Positions 1 through 7,544 of a stretch of DNA of 25,066 nucleotides are shown piece after piece; position 1 is the first letter of the stretch; every line of letters starts with the position of its first letter. The stretch lies in IMG/VR virus record IMGVR_UViG_3300026519_000262, positions 1 through 25,066 of that record, one strand, 5' to 3'. A program made the position numbers and the translations under genes. This DNA comes from a virus. The notes beneath the pieces were generated by a model. The model saw only the letters and a list, made by a program, of their open reading frames with translations. It was not told where the DNA came from and searched no databases.

Positions 1-376
1 GTCCTATTGGGCACGATGGCTTTCGATGCCGATCAAGTGATCGGTGCCGGACAAGATAACTTCGTTCTTACCTATGATAATGCCACCGGCACTATCGGAT
101 TGGAAGTTGCCGCAGGTGGCGGCGGTGGACTTGCTGATATAGTAGACGATATAACCCCACAACTTGGCGGTGCATTGGATGTCAATGGCAATGCCATTGT
201 TTCATTAGCAAATGCTAATATTAACATAACACCTAATGGTACCGGAAATGTCCTATTGGGCACGATGGCTTTCGATGCCGATCAAGTGATCGGTGCCGGA
301 CAAGATAACTTCGTTCTTACCTATGATAATGCCACCGGCACTATCGGATTGGAAGTTGCCGCAGGTGGCGGCGGTG
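1..376 (+). repeat. Exact 127-nt direct repeat (1-127 and 250-376) in tail fibre gene
   Basis: Bases 1-127 and 250-376 are identical, with a period of 249 nt (83 codons), so the reading frame is kept. The first copy probably extends upstream of the window. The identity at synonymous positions points to a recent duplication or gene conversion of a fibre module. Confidence 0.9.
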
Positions 377-1461
377 CATCCCCCCCTACTATTAATACAC
401 AAACCACCGATTATACTTTATTATTAACTGATGCAAATGATTATATTAGATTTAATAGTAATAATGATACTACATTAACCGTTCCTTTAAATGCAACAGC
501 TGCATTTGCGATTGGAGATAGCATTGAAATTGCAACGATTGGTGGTGGTGTAACTACAATTACTGCGGCACCCGGAGTGATTCTTAATTTCCCTCATCTT
601 ACATATGACCGAATGCACCGTGGTCGATCACGAATATTAAAAGTAGGAACGGATGAATGGGATATAATTGGTGCAGATTTATATGAACCTGGTGATATTC
701 GCAATTACAAATTTACCGCAGAATATTTGGTGGATGATGATAACTTAAATGATATTGCATTTAGTACGGATGGTACTAGAATGTTTGTTATTGGGCAATC
801 ACAGGATAGAGTAGTTGAATATACCCTATCAGTTGGTTTTGACTTAACCAGTACGGTTACCCCTACGGGCGCTACATTAAATACTATTGAACTCGCACCG
901 GAAGCACTATCATTTTCTAATGATGGGCAAAGTCTTTATATAGTGGGGAATAATAGTGATTTGATTCGACAATATACCCTTTCTACCGGTTTTGATTTAT
1001 CAACGGTATCCGGCGTGGTATTCACATTCGGAACAATCGCAAACCCTCGCGGTTTATATGTGACAAATGATGGATTAGATATGTATGTTACGGATGATAG
1101 TGTTGACACTGTAAGAAGATATACAATGAGCGTTGCCCACCAAGTCGATACCGCAACCCTTATAACTACATATAGCTTAGGTATAGCTGGCCCGACCTCA
1201 CCTTCGGGTGTCTGGATGTCTGATGATGGTTTGCGAATGTATATATCAAATACTTCAGCGAGCGGCCCGGAAGTTGTAAAATTGACACTAACCACCCCCC
1301 GTGATCTGAGTACCGCTATTGTATCTGATGTTATTGATCAAGTTCGGTCAGACACAGGGTTTATGGAAGGTATTGCACTACCGTCGAACGAGTCCAAATT
1401 CTTTCTTATGTATAGGGATTCAGGACGTAATGCGGTGATTGAATATTCATTAATGCAATAA
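1..1461 (+). CDS. Tail fibre protein with C-terminal beta-propeller, 5'-truncated by window edge
   Basis: The reading frame is open from the first base, so the protein starts upstream of the window; the internal TTG and ATG are not its true start. The N-terminal visible part holds two copies of a fibre module (LLGTMAFDADQVIGAGQD..., Gly-rich end) that are identical at DNA level. The middle (DANDYIRFNSNNDTTLTVP) resembles structural fibre linker domains. The C-terminal half has several blade-like repeats of the form FSxDGxxMFVxGxxxDxVxxYTLSxxFDLST, as in YVTN/NHL-like propellers on phage fibres. Likely a virion receptor-binding or distal tail-fibre protein. Its stop is followed closely by a glycosyltransferase gene. 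Function is inferred from repeat architecture only. Confidence 0.75.
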   Translation, partial: VLLGTMAFDADQVIGAGQDNFVLTYDNATGTIGLEVAAGGGGGLADIVDDITPQLGGALDVNGNAIVSLANANINITPNGTGNVLLGTMAFDADQVIGAGQDNFVLTYDNATGTIGLEVAAGGGGASPPTINTQTTDYTLLLTDANDYIRFNSNNDTTLTVPLNATAAFAIGDSIEIATIGGGVTTITAAPGVILNFPHLTYDRMHRGRSRILKVGTDEWDIIGADLYEPGDIRNYKFTAEYLVDDDNLNDIAFSTDGTRMFVIGQSQDRVVEYTLSVGFDLTSTVTPTGATLNTIELAPEALSFSNDGQSLYIVGNNSDLIRQYTLSTGFDLSTVSGVVFTFGTIANPRGLYVTNDGLDMYVTDDSVDTVRRYTMSVAHQVDTATLITTYSLGIAGPTSPSGVWMSDDGLRMYISNTSASGPEVVKLTLTTPRDLSTAIVSDVIDQVRSDTGFMEGIALPSNESKFFLMYRDSGRNAVIEYSLMQ

Positions 1462-1465
1462 TATT

Positions 1466-2272
1466 ATGAAAACCCTAATATACCAAGTCAAAGTCGGAAC
1501 GGTTCCACCATTTTACGACATATGCATAGAATCCGTGGCTCGCTATTGTAAAATACATAATATAACGCATATTGTTCAAACTGAACCGAAATTAAAAATA
1601 AGACCATTGAACTCACAGCGTAGCATTCAAGCGGTAGAACGCCTTGGATACCTGCCCATTTTCGAAAAAGAAGTAGCATTTGAATATCTTGATGAATACG
1701 ATGCAACTTGCATCATAGATGCAGATATCTATATTCGTGATAATTCACCTAATATTTTTGATCAATTGGACAATGACACAGTGTTTGCCGGGGTTTTAGA
1801 AAAAGATATGCCGCTCACCACACAATATATTAATAAAATTAAAGCATATAGTACTGGACAATATTCCAACGTTGCTAATCGTAATTGGGGGCATACCCCA
1901 ACATTTGGGTATGAATTTTATAATATGGGACTTATGCTATTTTCAAATAAAATAAAAAGGTATTTGAATGGTCAAACCCCAAAGGAGTTTATTCAGCGGT
2001 CCGAATTTGAAAAATATGTAAATGGTTATGGTAATTTTAAATGGAGTACGGATCAAACACTTTTGAATGTATGGGTTCGTGATTCTGGAATGCAATTAAA
2101 AAACTTAAATTGGAAATGGAATGCATTGTTTAAGGGGGTTCGGGATGAGGTATTATCAGAATCCTACTTTATACATTTCTTCTTATCTAATGTTTTACCA
2201 CAGAAGGGACAAGAAATTCCTAAAATAATAAACGACCTTTCACGCGCTAATAATATCAGAGGTCACGGATAA
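1466..2272 (+). CDS. GT-A type glycosyltransferase-like protein
   Basis: A 268-aa protein with features of a GT-A fold nucleotide-sugar transferase: N-terminal beta strand MKTLIYQVKVG, and near residue 88 a CIIDADIYIRD segment whose DAD matches the metal-binding DxD motif. Later come a FYNMGLMLFSN segment and a STDQTLLNVW segment, typical of family-8-like enzymes and phage/capsular transferases. It probably moves a sugar onto a phage virion glycan or a host surface polysaccharide. The start lies 4 nt after the fibre stop with no clear Shine-Dalgarno, suggesting translational coupling. It is directly followed by a second, unrelated glycosyltransferase. Exact donor and acceptor are unknown. Confidence 0.65.
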   Translation: MKTLIYQVKVGTVPPFYDICIESVARYCKIHNITHIVQTEPKLKIRPLNSQRSIQAVERLGYLPIFEKEVAFEYLDEYDATCIIDADIYIRDNSPNIFDQLDNDTVFAGVLEKDMPLTTQYINKIKAYSTGQYSNVANRNWGHTPTFGYEFYNMGLMLFSNKIKRYLNGQTPKEFIQRSEFEKYVNGYGNFKWSTDQTLLNVWVRDSGMQLKNLNWKWNALFKGVRDEVLSESYFIHFFLSNVLPQKGQEIPKIINDLSRANNIRGHG

Positions 2273-2971
2273 TTGAAATCATTTGTAATAACACTTAAGA
2301 ATCATGAATATTCCAATGTAGTTGCTAATCGATGTATTGCTAGTGGCGAACAATATAATATAGTGATCGAAAAGTTCAATGCAATTCATAAGAATAATGC
2401 ATACGCAACAATGGAGTCATATGGATTAAACTGGTCATGGGCTAAAAACAACACACAGCGTGTGAAATGTCCTAACACTAATCTCACACAATTTCCATAT
2501 ACCACTAGTGATTTACGAACTAAAATTGGTTGTTCAATGTCACATTATTTATTATGGCGGAAATGCGTAGAACTAGATGAACCTATTCTTATTCTTGAGC
2601 ATGATGCCGTTTTTTTAAGACCGTTACCAGATATTACGTTCAACGGAATTTGTCAAATTAATAATCCCGAAAATGCCACCCGTAATGGGAAATGGTGGGC
2701 TAAGCAAATGATAACTAGAAATATAAATGGTACACATGAAAAGACATGGGCATCTACTGCTAATAACCGTGATATACCGGATGGATTGGCAGGAAATAGT
2801 GCGTATTTGATCAAACCATGGGCGGCACAAGAGTGCATAGATAAGTTCCATACGCTAGGGGTTTGGCCGAATGATGCAACAATATGTAAACAACTGTTTC
2901 CATATTTAGAAGAATATTATCCATTTATAACAAAGGTAATACAAACACATTCAACTACTATTGATGATTAA
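2273..2971 (+). CDS. GT25-like glycosyltransferase
   Basis: A 232-aa protein resembling family 25 (LPS biosynthesis) glycosyltransferases: N-terminal SFVITLKNHEYSNVVANRC, a central LRTKIGCSMSHYLLWRKC block where GT25 proteins carry G(C/V)xxSH, then EPILILEHDAVFLRPLP with the acidic ExD-type pocket, and an AGNSAYLIKPWAAQECI block. I start it at TTG immediately after the previous stop because an AGAGG Shine-Dalgarno lies about 10 nt upstream and the family N-terminus begins there. Two further genes here (4778 and 6193) share the SxxH, EHDA and xxPxGA blocks, so these are paralogues or parallel acquisitions. Substrate unknown; virion or host-envelope glycosylation is inferred. Confidence 0.7.
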   Translation: MKSFVITLKNHEYSNVVANRCIASGEQYNIVIEKFNAIHKNNAYATMESYGLNWSWAKNNTQRVKCPNTNLTQFPYTTSDLRTKIGCSMSHYLLWRKCVELDEPILILEHDAVFLRPLPDITFNGICQINNPENATRNGKWWAKQMITRNINGTHEKTWASTANNRDIPDGLAGNSAYLIKPWAAQECIDKFHTLGVWPNDATICKQLFPYLEEYYPFITKVIQTHSTTIDD

Positions 2972-2987
2972 AGTGGTTGCTAGTGTT

Positions 2988-3005
2988 CGGCACTTTGGAT
3001 AAATA
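2988..3005 (+). promoter_or_regulatory. Late-type promoter, extended GATAAATA box
   Basis: CGGCACTTTGGATAAATA matches the recurring motif CGGCAACTTGGATAAATA. The core resembles the T4 late box TATAAATA. It lies between a gene stop and a 26-codon ORF with a strong Shine-Dalgarno, at a suitable distance for a short leader. Promoter function is inferred from recurrence and position. Confidence 0.6.
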
Positions 3006-3033
3006 CGTTGAATACAAAAAAAGGAGAAAAAGC

Positions 3034-3114
3034 ATGACATGTTTAATTATAACAGCTGTAATAGCCGCGATACTATATTTAATTTTTAAAGAAAAAGACA
3101 TTTGGCCACAGTAA
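3034..3114 (+). CDS. 26-residue single-TM micropeptide
   Basis: A 26-codon ORF starting MTCLIITAVIAAILYLIF and ending in a charged tail KEKDIWPQ. The hydrophobic stretch is long enough for one transmembrane helix. It has an AAGGAG Shine-Dalgarno 7-8 nt before ATG and a late-type promoter ending 28 nt upstream. It is followed immediately by the dispersed hairpin and another late promoter, so it sits in its own small transcription unit. Function is unknown; a small lysis or membrane-modulating peptide is one possibility. No other frame explains this stretch. Confidence 0.5.
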   Translation: MTCLIITAVIAAILYLIFKEKDIWPQ

Positions 3115-3120
3115 AACATC

Positions 3121-3164
3121 TTGAAGCGCCCACTTCCAAATCAGCGGACTGAAGTCGGAAGTGG
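3121..3164 (+). repeat. Dispersed hairpin (TTGAAGCG + CCACTTCC/GGAAGTGG), promoter-fused copy
   Basis: TTGAAGCG precedes CCACTTCC (3130-3137), which pairs with GGAAGTGG (3157-3164); an inner TCAG/CTGA stem sits in the loop. The right arm runs directly into TATTT and the late-type promoter. There is no U-tract, so this is not a classical rho-independent terminator. It separates the micropeptide gene from the next fibre gene. Confidence 0.75.
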
Positions 3165-3169
3165 TATTT

Positions 3170-3187
3170 CGGCAACTTGGATAAATA
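3170..3187 (+). promoter_or_regulatory. Late-type promoter fused to hairpin
   Basis: CGGCAACTTGGATAAATA is the full form of the recurrent motif, starting 5 nt after the hairpin. It is followed by a leader of about 80 nt before the fibre gene at 3274, whose start has an AAGGA Shine-Dalgarno. Confidence 0.65.
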
Positions 3188-3273
3188 GTTCTTTTTAGTG
3201 CAAAGGTTGCTAATAGTGATTGTGGTTGGGTGACATTACGACCGCAGAATGAATATAAGGAATGTGAACAATA

Positions 3274-4542
3274 ATGACAACACCTACCCGTGGACCTGTA
3301 ATTGACTTAACATTGAGTGATATATGTACTTTTCAAAACGTTGACTGTACTGATATACAAAATAATGATATATTGGTATGGGATTCAACAGCATTGGATG
3401 GCGCAGGCGCATTTATACCACTATCAGTATTTGCACCACCCGTAGTATGTGGTGGTTCCGGTATATGGACAGAAAACACATTGTTCACTACCGATACCGG
3501 ACTGCCTTGGAACCGTGTTGTAGCCATTAGTGGTGATACTTTTGTTACAGGTAATGGTAATGCGGATGGTAATGCTGCGTTTACGCACGGTGAAGTACAA
3601 GTATATAGATACGATGGTGCCACATGGGCACTTGAACAGAATATTTTTGCAGGTGGAGGAGGGGCGGTTACCGTTCCGGGGAATTTTGGATCAGGGGTTG
3701 GACTAAGCAGTGATACAAATAATTTAATAATTAGTAATTCTGGTGTTTCTACAACCGCAATAGAAGTGTATTTACGCACCGGTAGTGCATGGGCACTTAC
3801 CAATACGTTAACTATATCTAATGTAACAACCAATAACGATATGGTGGATTCTTCACTTTCTTTATCAAACGATGACAATACGTTTGCTATTGGTACCCCA
3901 CGTGTTAGTGGTTCTTTTTCAAATGAGGGCCAAGTGGCTATTTTTACGAAAACGGGTGGCACATGGTCGGAACAGACAATAATTACAGCCCCTGCCCCTA
4001 CTACTAATGGACAGTTCGGAAGCGAAGTGTATATAAAGGATAATGACTTATTAATTAATGAAGCTGGAAAAAACGAAGTACATCACTATACGTGGTCGGG
4101 TAGTATATGGAATTTAAGTCAAACCATTTCAGGTATATCAACTAACTTCGCGCCTAATCAAATAGATATTAATGATAATTATTTAGCATTGGGCAGCACC
4201 GGTAGTAATGAAGTACATATTTTTATCCGTGAAAATATGGGAAGTCCTTGGATTATACAACAAATAATATCCGGTTCTGGTGGATTCGGGACCAGTGTAG
4301 CGTTCCATAATGGAGTATTGCCACAGCTTTACATAGGTGCCAATTCAAACACAATTGGAACGAGTACGAGACGTGGTACCGTATCTGTTTGGAATAGGAC
4401 GGGGACAACATGGTCAGAAACACAAATATTCCAAGGCAGTGCGGCGAACCCGGATAGTGGTTTTGGTTGGGGGATTGCGGTAGACTGTTCTAATTTAGCA
4501 ATTATTGATCAACGTAATGATGCGTACATATATACCGATTAA
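3274..4542 (+). CDS. FG-GAP/beta-propeller-like tail fibre or receptor-binding protein
   Basis: A 422-aa protein with a short N-terminal domain (DLTLSDICTF...NDILVWDSTA, like virion attachment segments), then five to six repeats of about 55-60 residues of the form FGSxVxLSxDxNxLIIxNxxxxxxxxEVYxRxGxxWxLxxTL, typical of FG-GAP/integrin-like propellers. It has no enzyme motifs. It is likely displayed on the virion, probably in the tail-fibre or adhesin network, as the second propeller protein in this region. It has a late-type promoter and hairpin upstream and another set downstream, so it is a monocistronic late unit. Assignment rests on repeat pattern and context. Confidence 0.65.
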   Translation: MTTPTRGPVIDLTLSDICTFQNVDCTDIQNNDILVWDSTALDGAGAFIPLSVFAPPVVCGGSGIWTENTLFTTDTGLPWNRVVAISGDTFVTGNGNADGNAAFTHGEVQVYRYDGATWALEQNIFAGGGGAVTVPGNFGSGVGLSSDTNNLIISNSGVSTTAIEVYLRTGSAWALTNTLTISNVTTNNDMVDSSLSLSNDDNTFAIGTPRVSGSFSNEGQVAIFTKTGGTWSEQTIITAPAPTTNGQFGSEVYIKDNDLLINEAGKNEVHHYTWSGSIWNLSQTISGISTNFAPNQIDINDNYLALGSTGSNEVHIFIRENMGSPWIIQQIISGSGGFGTSVAFHNGVLPQLYIGANSNTIGTSTRRGTVSVWNRTGTTWSETQIFQGSAANPDSGFGWGIAVDCSNLAIIDQRNDAYIYTD

Positions 4543-4562
4543 CCATTATAATTACATTTTTA

Positions 4563-4597
4563 ATTTGGAAGTGGTCTTCCGGGAACTTGGATAATTA
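4563..4597 (+). promoter_or_regulatory. Half-hairpin plus late-type promoter
   Basis: ATTTGGAAGTGG (right arm of the dispersed hairpin, left arm missing) is followed by CTTC and CGGGAACTTGGATAATTA, a variant of the late-type motif with one change in the last four bases. Probably a decayed cassette; activity uncertain. Confidence 0.45.
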
Positions 4598-4672
4598 ACG
4601 ATGGTGAACTATGTAGATGACAACTGGATCGATCACGACGGTTGCTAACCATTGCGTTAAATACAACAAAAA

Positions 4673-4701
4673 TTGACAAACTGCGACGGGTCATGTTACA
4701 T
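4673..4701 (+). promoter_or_regulatory. Possible sigma70 promoter
   Basis: A TTGACA box is followed after 17 nt by TTACAT (4 of 6 matches to TATAAT). It lies upstream of the glycosyltransferase gene at 4778 and of a second, late-type box. If real, it would allow expression early as well as late. The -10 is weak, so confidence is low. Confidence 0.3.
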
Positions 4702-4738
4702 TTAATAGTTGAAACGTGTCTTTGTATGCGCAAATAAA

Positions 4739-4746
4739 TATAAATA
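4739..4746 (+). promoter_or_regulatory. T4-consensus late box TATAAATA
   Basis: A perfect TATAAATA octamer sits about 30 nt before the ATG of the glycosyltransferase at 4778. It lacks the CGGCAACTT extension seen at the other late boxes. In an AT-rich region chance occurrence is possible. Confidence 0.45.
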
Positions 4747-4777
4747 TGTTATATGAAAAGCGAATTAATTTATCGGA

Positions 4778-5470
4778 ATGAAGGCATTTATAATTTATAT
4801 TCCCAACGTGCAATCAATCGAATATGCGCGCTCGGCAAAACAATCGTTTTTAGAATTTACTGGATGGTCACCAGAATTATTTCTTGGCATAACACCAGAA
4901 ACATTATCCGTGGTGGAATCACAATATAATATTAAAACCAAGCTGCATTCACGTGCCACTGATTTTTATAACAATAACTACGCGACGTACATCACTAAAA
5001 AATGTTGTTCATTAAACCATTATAGATTATTTAAAAAATGTGTTATGCTAAATGAACCAATTGCAATAATTGAGCACGATGCGCATTGTATTGGTGATTG
5101 GCAATATGAAGTTTTTGATGATATCCTTGTTATGAATATTTGCTCAGCGTTAACACAAGCAACACTATTGCCAATTGTCAACATGAATAAATGTCCTACT
5201 ATTCCGGGAATAAATAATATAAATATTAATGGACTTAGTTATCGACATGATCCAGATATAAACGGTGCGCATATGATGCCAGGCACAGCATCATATGCAG
5301 TAACACCACAAGGTGCGAAAAAAATGATAGATGTGTATGAAAAAATAGGTTGGGAGCAAAGCGATTTTATAATTAACACCGCTTATGTCACTATTCAGAC
5401 TATTGTTCCAGAATTATTTACGTTTAAATTACCTAATTTATCAATGTCGCATGGTATTTCGTCAATTTAG
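4778..5470 (+). CDS. GT25-like glycosyltransferase
   Basis: A 230-aa protein opening MKAFIIYIPNVQSIEYARSA, with a central KKCCSLNHYRLFKKCVML block, EPIAIIEHDAHCIGDW holding the acidic pocket, and PGTASYAVTPQGAKKMID. The same blocks occur in the same order in the neighbours at 2273 and 6193, so all three are GT25-like. It likely adds a sugar to a surface polymer or virion protein. The gene is followed 16 nt later by a SAM methyltransferase with its own Shine-Dalgarno, suggesting one transcript that glycosylates and then methylates a glycan. That pathway reading is inference. Confidence 0.65.
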   Translation: MKAFIIYIPNVQSIEYARSAKQSFLEFTGWSPELFLGITPETLSVVESQYNIKTKLHSRATDFYNNNYATYITKKCCSLNHYRLFKKCVMLNEPIAIIEHDAHCIGDWQYEVFDDILVMNICSALTQATLLPIVNMNKCPTIPGINNININGLSYRHDPDINGAHMMPGTASYAVTPQGAKKMIDVYEKIGWEQSDFIINTAYVTIQTIVPELFTFKLPNLSMSHGISSI

Positions 5471-5486
5471 ATAAAGGAAATCGAAT

Positions 5487-6056
5487 ATGATGTTTGGTAG
5501 CAATGTCGGAAGTAATGAAACGTGGAAACGTATTCCAAATAATTCGGTTGGGGTTGAATTAGGGGTATGGAAAGGCGAAAGTAGTGTTAAATTTTTAAAA
5601 CGTGCGAAGCATTTACATTTAGTTGATCCATGGTCTGTTGTAGCATATGAGAATTCGGATGAATTTGGTGATTATTCAGACTATTTAGCCCGGTATTCTA
5701 AAATAGTGGGATCACAAAATCCTGATGACTTTCAACGTTACTATGACAATATTGCACAAATGGTTACCCAACAGTTCAAAGATAACCCGGTTTCCATACA
5801 TCGTCAAACAACAGATCAATTTTTTATGACGTTTACTGAAACTGTTGATTGGGTATACGTAGATGCGCTTCATAGTTTTGACGGCTGTTTATCCGATTTG
5901 CGCAATTCATTAAAGATTATTAAAAAAGGTGGTTCAATATTTGGGGATGATTATGGGAATAAGCCGGGGGTAGTGGCAGCGGTAGATGCATTTATTCTTG
6001 AAACCGGCTTGAAATTAGATAATTTTTATACAACCCAATTTGAGATAAAAGTATAA
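5487..6056 (+). CDS. Class I SAM-dependent methyltransferase (Methyltransf_24-like)
   Basis: A 189-aa Rossmann-fold protein: motif I is VGVELGVWKGESS (about residues 22-34), followed by HLHLVDPWS, an acidic residue after strand 2 that would hold the SAM ribose. VDWVYVDALHSFDGCLSDL supplies the DALH motif, and IIKKGGSIFGDDYG the late beta-strand block. These are hallmarks of Methyltransf_24/TylF-like small-molecule or sugar O-methyltransferases. AAAGGA precedes the ATG. It lies between two GT25-like genes, so a sugar or glycan substrate is the simplest inference. Confidence 0.7.
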   Translation: MMFGSNVGSNETWKRIPNNSVGVELGVWKGESSVKFLKRAKHLHLVDPWSVVAYENSDEFGDYSDYLARYSKIVGSQNPDDFQRYYDNIAQMVTQQFKDNPVSIHRQTTDQFFMTFTETVDWVYVDALHSFDGCLSDLRNSLKIIKKGGSIFGDDYGNKPGVVAAVDAFILETGLKLDNFYTTQFEIKV

Positions 6057-6084
6057 TATAATGTTATCCTAAATTGCCGGAATA

Positions 6085-6118
6085 CCACTTCCAAATTAAG
6101 TTACTGTTTTGGTGGTGG
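6085..6118. repeat. Dispersed hairpin, chimeric-arm copy with degenerate minus-facing promoter
   Basis: CCACTTCCAAA (left) faces TTTGGTGGTGG (right); the stem keeps all but one pair with one wobble. The left flank, read on the minus strand, is GGTATTCCGGCAATTTAGGATAAC, a decayed late-type promoter tail; the right flank is TCGTTTCAA. It fills the gap between the methyltransferase and the next glycosyltransferase. The right arm resembles the copy at 21375-21409 and the left arm the common type. Confidence 0.6.
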
Positions 6119-6192
6119 TCGTTTCAATGATTAGCACCTGACGAAAGATCAAGCAAATGACAAGACCATTTGCTTGTAGGAGACAGACCCAC

Positions 6193-6846
6193 ATGAAAGC
6201 ATATATTGTAACATTATTTAATCTTCCTGAATCGATTAAGTTTGCGGAACGGTGTAAACGGTCGGCAGCAGTATTTGACATTGATGCTGAATTATACCCA
6301 GCTGTATGGCGTGATATCGCACAAGCTGAAGCAATTAAAGAGAATCTAACGGTTTCCAATTTTGATACGAGCTTTTCAAATATTGATTCCGTTATTGGCA
6401 ACTTTATAACACAATATCGAATATGGAGAACAATTGCGGTGTCTTCCAATCCCGGCATTGTGCTAGAACACGATGCATTATTTTTTGCTAAATTACCAGA
6501 CTTAGAAAATAAAGGCGATATTATCAATCTTGGTAGACCAAGCTATGGCGCATACAATGCAAAACAGTCTCCCGGCGTATATCCAATGTTTTCTAAAACT
6601 GGCGGATATATTCCAGGTGCTCATTGTTATTACCTAACACCCAATGGCGCTAATCAATTGATATCCTTTGCTAAAATACATGGTATAGCACCATGTGATT
6701 TATTTTTAAATCGACGCAATTTCCCGAATATCAAAGAAATATATCCTTGGATAGCGGAAGCGGATGATGAATTCACAACAATTCAACACGAAAAAGGCTG
6801 TACTGCAAAGCATAATTATAATTCAAACTATATAATATTGAAATGA
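6193..6846 (+). CDS. GT25-like glycosyltransferase
   Basis: A 217-aa protein when started at MKAYIVTLFNLPES, chosen because a TAGGAG Shine-Dalgarno lies 10-15 nt upstream and the start aligns with the two other GT25-like proteins; an earlier in-frame ATG 36 nt upstream has no ribosome site. Blocks: NFITQYRIWRTIA (usual SxxH position reads TQYR), GIVLEHDALFFAKLP (acidic pocket), PGAHCYYLTPNGANQLI, then NRRNFPNIKEIYPWI. Loss of the His in the first block sets it apart from its paralogues. Its stop overlaps the ATG of the next gene (ATGA), so the pair is translationally coupled. Confidence 0.65.
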   Translation: MKAYIVTLFNLPESIKFAERCKRSAAVFDIDAELYPAVWRDIAQAEAIKENLTVSNFDTSFSNIDSVIGNFITQYRIWRTIAVSSNPGIVLEHDALFFAKLPDLENKGDIINLGRPSYGAYNAKQSPGVYPMFSKTGGYIPGAHCYYLTPNGANQLISFAKIHGIAPCDLFLNRRNFPNIKEIYPWIAEADDEFTTIQHEKGCTAKHNYNSNYIILK

Positions 6847-7505
6847 ATCCAAATGACTATGACAAAACCGCGTATATTGTAGGTGGTGGTTCATCACTTA
6901 TCGGCTTTGATTGGAAGATATTAGATGATCCTACTAAGTTTGTTGTGGCTATTAACAGTAGTCATTTAGTATTGCCCAATTGTAATTTGATTTACCTAAC
7001 TGACCCACCGTACATTGAATCAAATTTAACAACATTAACTAACCATTCGGCCCCTGTTTGGCAAGGGGTATTGAATATGAATGTTCCTCCAAAGCTTCCT
7101 GTTGTGGATAAGCAAATACATTTAGTCGCAGCCAACGGATTCATAGATGACCCAGATCCATATAAAGTAGCACACGGGTCTAATAGTACGTTCGCATGTT
7201 TACAGCTTCTTGTGAAACTTGGTTGGACAACTATATATCTATTAGGCATAGATATGAAATGGGGGACATGTGGTGATAAAAATACGTCACACTGGCATTC
7301 CGATTTACACCCCCACAGTAACATTGATTCCGAAATTGTTTACCGAACAATGCTTGCTAACTATAACACAATCAAACAGCCGCTATTAGATCGTGGAATA
7401 ACGGTAATAAATGTAAACACAGAAAATGGTACAATGCTTAAAGTGTTCCCCATACAGTCATTAGAGTCTACGTTCGGAATTACTAATATAAATAGTAGTC
7501 GATGA
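6843..7505 (+). CDS. DUF115-like Rossmann/GT-like protein (IVGGGSSL motif)
   Basis: A 220-aa protein with TAYIVGGGSSLIGFDW at the N-terminus, a glycine-rich nucleotide-binding loop shared by DUF115/MptE-like and sialyltransferase-like proteins of phages and surface-glycan loci. Further blocks are FVVAINSSH, LIYLTDPPYIE, VAHGSNSTFACLQLLVKLGW and IYLLGIDMKWG, matching that family's conserved GxNS and GxD segments. Likely a transferase acting on a nucleotide-activated sugar or a motility/surface modification. It overlaps the previous GT gene by 4 nt (ATGA) and is the last gene of the plus-strand run, ending at a hairpin shared with convergent genes. Confidence 0.6.
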   Translation: MNPNDYDKTAYIVGGGSSLIGFDWKILDDPTKFVVAINSSHLVLPNCNLIYLTDPPYIESNLTTLTNHSAPVWQGVLNMNVPPKLPVVDKQIHLVAANGFIDDPDPYKVAHGSNSTFACLQLLVKLGWTTIYLLGIDMKWGTCGDKNTSHWHSDLHPHSNIDSEIVYRTMLANYNTIKQPLLDRGITVINVNTENGTMLKVFPIQSLESTFGITNINSSR

Positions 7506-7509
7506 CAAC

Positions 7510-7544
7510 TTGAAGCGAGCTGAATTTGGAAGTGGTCGCTTCAA
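7510..7544. repeat. Dispersed hairpin, short arm variant at convergent junction
   Basis: TTGAAGCGA (7510-7518) pairs perfectly with TCGCTTCAA (7536-7544); the loop retains GCTGAATTTGGAAGTGG, i.e. the right arm of the common hairpin whose left arm was deleted. It lies where a plus gene and a minus gene converge, a place for a bidirectional terminator, but has no U-tract. Confidence 0.65.

Noticed and set aside
1-376. Diversity-generating retroelement in the fibre gene
   Set aside because: The repeats are identical, without adenine-specific changes, and no reverse transcriptase or template repeat is visible in the window.
936-1295. Antisense 119-codon frame in the propeller fibre gene
   Set aside because: Low-complexity complement of a strongly repetitive coding strand, with no ribosome site or family pattern.
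3333-3962. Antisense 209-codon frame in the FG-GAP-like gene
   Set aside because: Its length is explained by codon bias of the beta-rich sense gene; composition is Pro/Ser/Val-rich and nothing is recognisable.
4601-4648. 15-codon ORF (MVNYVDDNW...) after a late-type box
   Set aside because: No Shine-Dalgarno and too short to support without expression data.
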